The notes beneath the pieces are model-generated. The model was not told the DNA's origin and did no database searches. It saw only the letters and a list, made by a program, of their open reading frames with translations. A DNA stretch of 11,488 bases from Patescibacteria group bacterium (GTDB lineage Bacteria; Patescibacteriota; Gracilibacteria; UM-FILTER-43-11). Below, piece after piece: positions 7,007-11,488 of this stretch. The DNA is taken from contig JAJDCF010000055.1 in NCBI GenBank assembly GCA_029260955.1, positions 1 to 11,488 of the forward strand, written 5' to 3'. Within the stretch, counting starts at the first letter, position 1; each line of letters starts with the position of its first letter. A program made the position numbers and the translations under genes.

Positions 7007-8332
7007 TTAGTGGATGAGGCCGTATCTCGTCACGAGTTCGTCCTCGACCACTGTACCATCAAACTGCTCCATTCGTCGAATCCATTTGTAAGTGTTTCGG
7101 CCTGTAAAAATCGGCCCTTCAATATCGATATTTTTGTAAGGAGAATTCCCGATTACATGCATGGTGACTTCCATGTTTTCATGATCATTCACAACGTAGT
7201 AAAGAACAGGCGATCCCGTCGTATTCTTCATAACTAGGTTCTTGGCCCCACGGTAAATAGTGGCATCAAGCCCAAAAGAATCCTCCGGATACAAACTACG
7301 ATAATAAACACTGTGTGGGTAACGTCTAATTATTTCAAGTCCAGCCCTCCAGGACGGCGTGAAGGTAATCGTTGCACTTCCGCAAAGACCACCGCCAAAC
7401 TGCCATACTTCCTCACCACCAAAGATCACCCAGCCATTCTTGTATATACCCCAGCCATTGCCACCAAGCTCCTTCTCAAAATCCATTTCCTCATCTGGTT
7501 GAAAAACCTTACCAGTTATCTGCATCGCACCGGTAACAAGGTTATGAATACGATTAGCGTTATTGCTCGAATAATTATAAGTAATTGAATCCAATATCTC
7601 ATTCAGGTCGTTGTCCTCGATTTTTTGAATTATATCCTCAGGTAGATTCTCAAGCTTACTTAACGGATGATTGAGTGCTTTTAGCTGATTCTTCAAATCA
7701 TCAAATGTCTCACCATAATCGACAAGCGAAGTAAGAAGTGCCTTCTGAGTTTTTGTCGGACGCCTAAGCTTTCTGAGCTCTACCATACGCTCTGAAATCT
7801 CATCACCAATAGTACTAACTTGGCTAAGCGAGGAATAATTATTCATATTGATGTCATCCTCATCCAAAACGAGCCCATCAAAGTACGCAATACCGCCATG
7901 AGCCTTAGACACGGAATATCTGTACAGGAATTCTCGCATAGTCGTGTAGTTCAGCTCGGCTTTCGGAAGCCAATTGTTATGACGAGCTCTCAGCCAGGCA
8001 ATCGGGTAAAGCAATCGATCACTCAGCTTAGTCTCTTTGCCTTCAGACTCAAGTCGAAGCTTCTCAAAGCTCAATAGGAACTCTCGTTGCGACATAAACC
8101 GCTTGTTCTCATCAAAACTTGCCTTCAAAGGAGTCTTTAAAAAATAGCTATCAAGAACCTGGCCACCTTTAACAGCTGGCACAGCCAAATTCTGATTCTG
8201 CTGATGAACAAACAAGCCAAACTCACGTCCAAAATCGACTGAACTAGCCTTTGTCTGAACGGGCAATAAGGGAAGCGCCATCAAAGCTAGCAGAAGCAGT
8301 GTAAATAGACGATTGGAGGACTTAGTTTTCAT
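7007..8332 (-). CDS. Secreted VanW-family protein
   Basis: This 441-residue protein begins with a Sec signal peptide (MKTKSSNRLF, a Leu-rich core, cleavage likely after TKA near residue 29) and has no lipobox or second membrane segment. It should be exported. The C-terminal part from about 259 to 395 is a VanW domain: TGKVFQPDEEMDF, the Gly-rich FGGGLC with Cys317, then AGLEIIRRYPHS, GLDATIY and the NTTGSPVLYYV strand. After it comes a short G5-like tail (YKWIRRMEQFDGTVVEDE). VanW proteins were named from vancomycin-resistance clusters, but their biochemical role is unsettled; a cell-wall link is inferred. Residues 30-258 match nothing I know and include an acidic stretch (DGLVLDEDD) and a long helical region (180-250). 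It sits 11 bases after the Cys-rich lipoprotein gene and 11 before the small lipoprotein gene, so the three are probably one envelope unit. Confidence 0.85.
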   Translation of the reverse strand: MKTKSSNRLFTLLLLALMALPLLPVQTKASSVDFGREFGLFVHQQNQNLAVPAVKGGQVLDSYFLKTPLKASFDENKRFMSQREFLLSFEKLRLESEGKETKLSDRLLYPIAWLRARHNNWLPKAELNYTTMREFLYRYSVSKAHGGIAYFDGLVLDEDDINMNNYSSLSQVSTIGDEISERMVELRKLRRPTKTQKALLTSLVDYGETFDDLKNQLKALNHPLSKLENLPEDIIQKIEDNDLNEILDSITYNYSSNNANRIHNLVTGAMQITGKVFQPDEEMDFEKELGGNGWGIYKNGWVIFGGEEVWQFGGGLCGSATITFTPSWRAGLEIIRRYPHSVYYRSLYPEDSFGLDATIYRGAKNLVMKNTTGSPVLYYVVNDHENMEVTMHVIGNSPYKNIDIEGPIFTGRNTYKWIRRMEQFDGTVVEDELVTRYGLIH

Positions 8333-8343
8333 TTTGTTTTAAT

Positions 8344-9018
8344 TTAGGACTTGTTTAATTTGTTTTTTTGCCAAACCGACTCCCTCCCCTTCTCTACCCA
8401 TGTCCAGTCAGATGGTGTATTAAGCTTCCTCTCGTTAGGAAGGCCAAAATACCAACCTTTCTCGAGCTCAGAATTATTGATGGAAACATAACTACCTCTC
8501 TCGGTTGCCAAGATGCAGCCTTGCTCACTTTTCCACTTTGTCCCTAATGAGCAATGGCACCAGCTTTCATTCACATACTCACAGTCAGAATCTGATGTAT
8601 CGAGACAGGAGGCGGTGAACCTTCCAGCTGTCTGCTTACAAAGCTGACGGTTATCGGTCAGATCTTCTTCATCCAATACATTTGAGCTCATCCACTTGGA
8701 ATTCTCACCATCTTCAACAAAAACCCAAGTATCCGGGGTACCGTATTTTTTATCGGCCTTACCGCCTAAGTACCAGCCCCTAAGAATATCTGTCTTCAAA
8801 ACATTCGGCTGGTGCATCTGTGCAGAAATATCAGCCAAAATCTCATCTACCTTATCATAATCCACATCTAAATCTGAAGGCTCTGTAGCCCCCATTACGT
8901 CTGCTTGAACAGGCAACGAAGGATCTTCTTCAGCAATATTCTCATACTCAGGTGGCAATCCACCACCACAAGACGCAAGGACAATGATGGAAAAAATGAT
9001 GAGGCTAGGGTATTTCAT
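8344..9018 (-). CDS. Lipoprotein with duplicated GWY/TP/W motif flanking a six-Cys module
   Basis: The 224-residue protein has a lipoprotein signal (MKYPSLIIFSIIVLASC, lipobox LASC, Cys17) followed by GGG and an acidic linker to about residue 78. Two ungapped 30-residue repeats, 81-110 and 188-217, share 13 identical positions in the pattern GWYxG, K, TP, W, VE, G, S, W. Between them lies a Cys module with C127, C138, C146, C154, C156 and C168 (CKQTAGRF, WCHCSLGTKW, GC). It resembles small Cys-cluster domains I associate with CPR secreted proteins and could form three disulfides or bind metal. No function is known to me. A tryptophan-rich duplicated unit on an anchored protein suggests binding of a ligand such as glycan or protein. 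It starts a probable operon with the VanW gene 11 bases downstream and has its own promoter. Confidence 0.82.
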   Translation of the reverse strand: MKYPSLIIFSIIVLASCGGGLPPEYENIAEEDPSLPVQADVMGATEPSDLDVDYDKVDEILADISAQMHQPNVLKTDILRGWYLGGKADKKYGTPDTWVFVEDGENSKWMSSNVLDEEDLTDNRQLCKQTAGRFTASCLDTSDSDCEYVNESWCHCSLGTKWKSEQGCILATERGSYVSINNSELEKGWYFGLPNERKLNTPSDWTWVEKGRESVWQKNKLNKS

Positions 9019-9038
9019 AGTATTTGGTCTAATATACT

Positions 9039-9067
9039 ATTATACCCTATTATATAGCACAAAGCAA
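9039..9067 (-). promoter_or_regulatory. Promoter for the envelope/rRNA-modification operon
   Basis: On the - strand TTGCTT (9067-9062) and a perfect TATAAT (9044-9039) are 17 bases apart. Transcription would start near 9032, about 14 bases before the lipoprotein ATG at 9018. A second TATAAT at 9054-9049 could act as an alternative -10. This is the best promoter on the - strand and probably drives the lipoprotein, VanW, small lipoprotein, pseudouridine synthase and rsmG genes. Confidence 0.6.
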
Positions 9068-9094
9068 GACTCAAAAAAACCACCCTAATTCTTC

Positions 9095-9532
9095 CTATTC
9101 CACAACGAGTGTACCCTTCATTGAACCATGACCTGAACCACAGAACACACTACAAAAGAAGTCAAAAGTACCTTTTTTACTGGCGATAAACTCTATCTCA
9201 ACTATCTTACCTGCCACAAGATTTGCACTAACTCCAAATTCCCTTAGTGCAAAACCATGAGTTACATCCGCGCTGGCGATTGATAATTTAACCGTATCAC
9301 CTTTGTTTACGATAATCGTACTTGGAACAAATTCCCATTTTTTAGCCATCATATCAAAACTTTTCACCGATTTCTCACCCGGCTCCTCTATCACTTTATC
9401 AAAATCAAACTTTACATCCTCTTCGATTGCATCATTAACAGGCAATGATTCTTCAGACTCAACTTCCTTTTGACATGCCGAAAGGGACAGCAACGCGGTC
9501 ATCATAATGACCAACATAAGTAATTTTTTCAT
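9095..9532 (-). CDS. CuA-type cupredoxin lipoprotein
   Basis: The 145-residue protein starts with a lipoprotein signal (MKKLLMLVIMMTALLSLSAC, Cys20), then an acidic linker to about residue 55. The rest is one cupredoxin domain of the cytochrome oxidase subunit II type: KKWEFVPSTIIVNKGDTV, VTHGF, and the CSVFCGSGHGSMKG loop. All CuA side-chain ligands are present: H92, C127, C131, H135 and M138. It could therefore carry a binuclear copper centre and pass electrons outside the membrane, or bind and deliver copper. It lacks the two N-terminal helices of oxidase subunit II, and no oxidase or nitrous-oxide reductase gene is in the window. A TATAAT lies just upstream. The 3' end is followed by seven Ts on the - strand at 9075-9081 without a clear stem. 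Confidence 0.88.
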   Translation of the reverse strand: MKKLLMLVIMMTALLSLSACQKEVESEESLPVNDAIEEDVKFDFDKVIEEPGEKSVKSFDMMAKKWEFVPSTIIVNKGDTVKLSIASADVTHGFALREFGVSANLVAGKIVEIEFIASKKGTFDFFCSVFCGSGHGSMKGTLVVE

Positions 9533-9542
9533 AACTTAATAG

Positions 9543-9548
9543 ATTATA
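9543..9548 (-). promoter_or_regulatory. -10 element very close to the cupredoxin start codon
   Basis: A perfect TATAAT reads on the - strand at 9548-9543. A start site 7 bases further on would fall near 9536, only about 4 bases before the ATG at 9532, so the mRNA would be nearly leaderless. No good -35 lies 16-18 bases upstream (GGCTAA at 17), so the assignment is uncertain. Confidence 0.35.
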
Positions 9549-9616
9549 GGTTATCGCCTACATCTTAGCCTCATAATTCCCTTTGGACAAATGCAACACA
9601 CGATGAAGTCCTAAAA

Positions 9617-9865
9617 TTATGCAGACCTTCGAACTTCCCACCTTTGGGTTTCAAGAGATAGTCGACTTAAGGGATTTTCAAATACATCTCCAACTGCTTC
9701 CCTATCCCCATCTACCAGCTGAAATACTTGTTCACCGATTGCCGGAGGGAAGTCGCTTACAAATTTTTTTCCTTCTCCAATCGTCATTCGTACACCATCA
9801 ACCTGTACATGAGACTTTCCAGAAGTATCACTAAGATCCGTAACTGGGTATCCTCTAACTGGCAT
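9617..9865 (-). CDS. Hypothetical protein (82 aa)
   Basis: I do not recognise this protein. The frame runs on the same strand as its neighbours, 77 bases after the acetyltransferase gene and 84 bases before the cupredoxin gene. The protein is hydrophilic with no Cys, signal peptide or membrane segment. It begins MPVRGYPVTDLSD, then has alternating strand-like stretches (SHVQVDGVRMTIGEG, then EQVFQLVDGDREAVGD) and a basic end (TQRWEVRRSA), so a small beta fold in the cytoplasm is plausible. Codons favour purine first positions and A or T third positions, as in neighbouring genes. Two + strand frames overlap it but read as shadows. The ATG at 9865 has no Shine-Dalgarno sequence. No function can be assigned. 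Confidence 0.6.
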   Translation of the reverse strand: MPVRGYPVTDLSDTSGKSHVQVDGVRMTIGEGKKFVSDFPPAIGEQVFQLVDGDREAVGDVFENPLSRLSLETQRWEVRRSA

Positions 9866-9942
9866 ATTGTAAATATTAGTAATATATCGGTTGCGGATTC
9901 TAACCTAAGTGTTGTACAAAAGCCAGGTTTTTTAAGTAACAA

Positions 9943-10389
9943 TCATAAGTTACTGGTCCTTTTCAGAAAAAGCCGCGGCTGACCGTTGCCAAACACATTA
10001 TCCTTCCACGCTGTAATAACAAAGCCCAGCCGCAAATAGATAAGTAAGGCTGGAGTATTTTCCGGATGTACGTAAAGTGCAATATTCTTATCACCCAAAT
10101 CTACTAATAGCTTCTTCATGGCAGTTTTTGCAATACCTTGCTCACGATAATCAGGCAAAACAGTTAAACCATTCATAAGAATCGTTCCATCCTCCATCTT
10201 CTTGTAGGAAATAGTGCCAACCGCCTGTCCGTCGAACATTATCAAAAATACCTTACTCTCAGTTATATATTTTTTGTATTGGGCCTCATCAACACACTCT
10301 TGGAATAAAGGGCTGGCTGCACCCTTTTCCATTTTCTCAATAAGCCTCCAATCTTCTACATTTACACGTTTAAAAGATATCTCTTTCAT
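9943..10389 (-). CDS. GNAT-family N-acetyltransferase
   Basis: GNAT enzymes transfer an acetyl group from acetyl-CoA to an amine. This cytoplasmic protein is a single GNAT domain of 148 residues. The acetyl-CoA pyrophosphate loop is seen in LTVLPDYREQGIA (75-87; the R/Q-x-x-G-x-A loop is R82 to A87). The following helix and strand (IALYVHPENTPALLIYLRLGF, in two halves around N111) end in the typical YxxLGF, with Y118 as likely general acid. The acceptor is unknown; amino acid, small amine, antibiotic or protein N-terminus are all possible. I chose the ATG at 10389; the frame can also open at a TTG at 10398, which is less likely. It follows the 107-residue gene by 32 bases, with no Shine-Dalgarno sequence. 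The stop is TGA. Confidence 0.88.
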   Translation of the reverse strand: MKEISFKRVNVEDWRLIEKMEKGAASPLFQECVDEAQYKKYITESKVFLIMFDGQAVGTISYKKMEDGTILMNGLTVLPDYREQGIAKTAMKKLLVDLGDKNIALYVHPENTPALLIYLRLGFVITAWKDNVFGNGQPRLFLKRTSNL

Positions 10390-10421
10390 GTATTTCAATC
10401 AATTAATGCTTGCTTTATTCT

Positions 10422-10745
10422 TTATTCCTTATGTCTTTCTATTCTCTCCCCCAAGGCAGCAACACGCCTATCAAATGAGGTTAATGCATGAGTTAATCTT
10501 CCCCGAGTTGCCTCCAAATCAAATACGACATGCTTTGGAATTACTAATGTAACAGGACCGCCATCTTTAAGGTCAACAAGTTTGTGCATCATTCTACCTG
10601 GAGCTCCAATGTCTCCAAGCAAAAAAGTTTCACCAACGACATTAACTAATATGCGCCTCCAGTCCTGAACCGAAAAAGACTCTCTAATAGCTACCATCAT
10701 TTGATCACCGGCAACTCTTCCCGATGCATGAAGCTCAATTTTCAT
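10422..10745 (-). CDS. Hypothetical protein (107 aa)
   Basis: I do not recognise this protein. It has no Cys, signal peptide or membrane segment. Residues 1-75 look like an alpha/beta fold: MKIELHASGR, VQDWRRILVNVVGETFLLGD, and VTLVIPKHVVF. Residues 76-107 form a highly charged amphipathic helix (EATRGRLTHALTSFDRRVA, then ERIERHKE) that could be a coiled coil or a nucleic acid contact. The sequence is rich in Gly, Val and Arg and is less lysine-rich than its neighbours. The gene lies 30 bases after the M50 protease gene and 32 bases before the acetyltransferase gene on the same strand, so the three probably share a transcript. The ATG at 10745 has no Shine-Dalgarno sequence. A cytoplasmic role is likely; nothing more can be said. 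Confidence 0.7.
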   Translation of the reverse strand: MKIELHASGRVAGDQMMVAIRESFSVQDWRRILVNVVGETFLLGDIGAPGRMMHKLVDLKDGGPVTLVIPKHVVFDLEATRGRLTHALTSFDRRVAALGERIERHKE

Positions 10746-10775
10746 ATGTGCTAAGTATCTTAATTAGTACAAATA

Positions 10776-11387
10776 TCAAGTCACAATCATAATCCCTGTC
10801 GTAATCAAATCATAGCCAAATTGCAAATAGGTCCCAAAAAACGAGAAACCGGCCACTTCAGCAATCAGTCTATCAGCGATAATAAGCAAAATAAGATATA
10901 TCGGCCCCTGTGATAAAAATCGTTGGTACCAATCCTCTTTTGATAACGGAATCACCAGTCCAAGTAGCTTCGAACCATCAAGTGGAGCGATCGGAAGTAA
11001 GTTGAATAGAAAAAGTATGAGACTGAGCGAGTAAACAGCCCGCAAAATTTCAAAAATCAGACCTGGCAATGGCAAATACTTGAACATAATGGCAATTACA
11101 AAGGCTGTCAGCAGATTCGTAATCGGGCCCGCAATCGAAATCAGTGCCGCATCTCGCCGTGGATGTTTTAGGTTGTTGTAATTAAACGGAACAGGCTTTC
11201 CCCAACCAAAATGGGCTATAAAAATCATGATCGTCCCAAGAACATCCAAATGCTTCATAGGGTTCAGTGAAACACGACCCTCCATTTTAGCCGTAGGATC
11301 ACCAAGCTTATAAGCCACCCAGGCATGGGCAGCTTCGTGCACCGTAATGCACACGGCCAAGGCAACGACGAGATAAAGGATTTCCAT
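10776..11387 (-). CDS. Site-2 protease family (M50) membrane metalloprotease
   Basis: The 203-residue polytopic membrane protein is a minimal M50 zinc protease that cleaves substrates within or near the membrane. The zinc motif HEAAH (17-21) lies in the first helix. The third ligand is D137 in NLLPIAPLDGSK, the family's second signature. GWGKPVPFN (61-69) and SIAGPITN (84-91) are the usual conserved loops. Four to six hydrophobic segments are visible. No PDZ or CBS domain is present, so it belongs to the short form common across bacteria, whose substrates are mostly unknown. The start puts HExxH at the normal distance from the N-terminus. Upstream it is divergent from rpmB, with a candidate promoter that overlaps the first rpmB codons. 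Confidence 0.94.
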   Translation of the reverse strand: MEILYLVVALAVCITVHEAAHAWVAYKLGDPTAKMEGRVSLNPMKHLDVLGTIMIFIAHFGWGKPVPFNYNNLKHPRRDAALISIAGPITNLLTAFVIAIMFKYLPLPGLIFEILRAVYSLSLILFLFNLLPIAPLDGSKLLGLVIPLSKEDWYQRFLSQGPIYLILLIIADRLIAEVAGFSFFGTYLQFGYDLITTGIMIVT

Positions 11388-11396
11388 AAATATAAA

Positions 11397-11426
11397 TTGA
11401 CAAGGAAAGGCTTTAGATGGTACCTT
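11397..11426 (+). promoter_or_regulatory. Promoter for rpmB
   Basis: A perfect TTGACA at 11397-11402 is followed after 18 bases by TACCTT (11421-11426) with an extended TG (11418-11419). Transcription would start near 11433 and give a leader of about 29 bases. GAAAGG (11405-11410) and CCTTTC (11423-11428) form an inverted repeat that overlaps the -10, a possible repressor site or chance. A second -10-like TATACT at 11443-11448 lacks a good -35. Confidence 0.5.
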
Positions 11427-11440
11427 TCATGAGCTTTCTT

Positions 11441-11468
11441 ACTATACTCATTTATTACGCCATGTCCA
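11441..11468 (-). promoter_or_regulatory. Candidate promoter for the M50 protease gene
   Basis: On the - strand TGGACA (11468-11463, five of six -35 bases) and TATAGT (11446-11441, five of six -10 bases) are 16 bases apart. The start would be near 11434 with a leader of about 46 bases. The -35 lies on the rpmB start codon, so the two divergent promoters overlap and may interfere. Confidence 0.45.
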
Positions 11469-11488
11469 AAGTTTGCCAAGTTTGCTCC
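11462..11488 (+). CDS. rpmB: 50S ribosomal protein bL28, N-terminal fragment
   Basis: An ATG at 11462 opens a frame that runs to the window edge and gives MSKVCQVCS. This matches the N-terminus of bL28 (MSxVCQVxGK in E. coli). The CxxC pair (Cys5, Cys8) suggests the zinc-binding form, which has a second CxxC further on that is not in view. The protein is part of the large ribosomal subunit. A consensus -35 and an extended -10 stand upstream, with no Shine-Dalgarno sequence. Only nine codons are visible, so the call rests on this short match and the promoter. Confidence 0.7.

Noticed and set aside
9902..9933. AACCT...AGGTT stem followed by six Ts on the + strand as an intrinsic terminator
   Set aside because: The stem is only 5 bases with an 18-base loop, and no + strand gene ends there.
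9943..9945. TGA recoded as glycine or tryptophan, as in some CPR lineages
   Set aside because: Reading through this TGA would run across the 82-residue gene in another frame, and all confident genes end cleanly under the standard code. The protease TGA alone is ambiguous.
9935..9954. AGTAAC/GTTACT hairpin across the acetyltransferase stop as a terminator
   Set aside because: On the - strand it is followed by TAAAAAACC, not a T run.
9619..9982. Two + strand frames opposite the 82-residue gene
   Set aside because: The - strand frame has better codon pattern and agrees in strand with its neighbours; the + frames run into the acetyltransferase gene.
11264..11479. 71-residue - strand frame overlapping the protease start
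   Set aside because: It overlaps the confident M50 gene out of frame and would begin inside rpmB; composition is not protein-like.

Overview
The window looks like a stretch of bacterial chromosome, probably from a small-genome candidate phylum (Patescibacteria/CPR type, possibly near Peregrinibacteria). That placement is inference. It rests on compact, AT-leaning gene packing, an almost complete lack of Shine-Dalgarno sequences, and two protein styles I associate with CPR genomes: a winged-helix/nucleotidyltransferase protein and a Cys-cluster lipoprotein. The standard code fits. The TGA that ends the acetyltransferase gene cannot be read through sensibly, because that would run through the next gene in another frame. 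I see no tRNA, rRNA, CRISPR array, insertion sequence or phage gene, and no gene-free stretch longer than about 150 bases.

Layout, left to right. (1) Positions 1-500, + strand: the last codons of an unidentified gene, then a good extended -10 promoter and a small hydrophilic protein of unknown function. (2) 518-2020, - strand: a fusion of a gamma-glutamylcyclotransferase-like domain with a winged-helix/nucleotidyltransferase module. It is read divergently from (3) 2119-4700, + strand: trpS and pyrG, 14 bases apart. pyrG converges on rlmE with no base between the two stop codons. (4) 4701-9018, - strand, read right to left: a two-repeat Cys-rich lipoprotein, a secreted VanW-family protein, a 58-residue proline-rich lipoprotein that overlaps the next gene, an RsuA/RluB-type pseudouridine synthase, rsmG and rlmE. 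The spacings (11 bases, 11 bases, a 23-32 base overlap, then 1 to 67 bases) suggest one transcript. It would couple envelope proteins to three rRNA-modifying enzymes. (5) 9095-11387, - strand: a CuA-type cupredoxin lipoprotein, an 82-residue unknown, a GNAT acetyltransferase, a 107-residue unknown and an M50 (site-2) protease. (6) 11462 to the right edge, + strand: the first nine codons of rpmB (bL28), divergent from the protease gene.

Two themes run together. One is core information processing: tryptophan charging, CTP synthesis, 16S G527 and 23S U2552 methylation, pseudouridylation and bL28. The other is a small envelope set: three predicted lipoproteins, a VanW protein and an intramembrane protease. 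The most unusual items are the stand-alone CuA-ligand lipoprotein, the duplicated GWY/TP/W motif around a six-Cys module, the GGCT-nucleotidyltransferase fusion, the small lipoprotein gene overlapping the pseudouridine synthase start, and an 11-base phased palindromic repeat between rsmG and rlmE.
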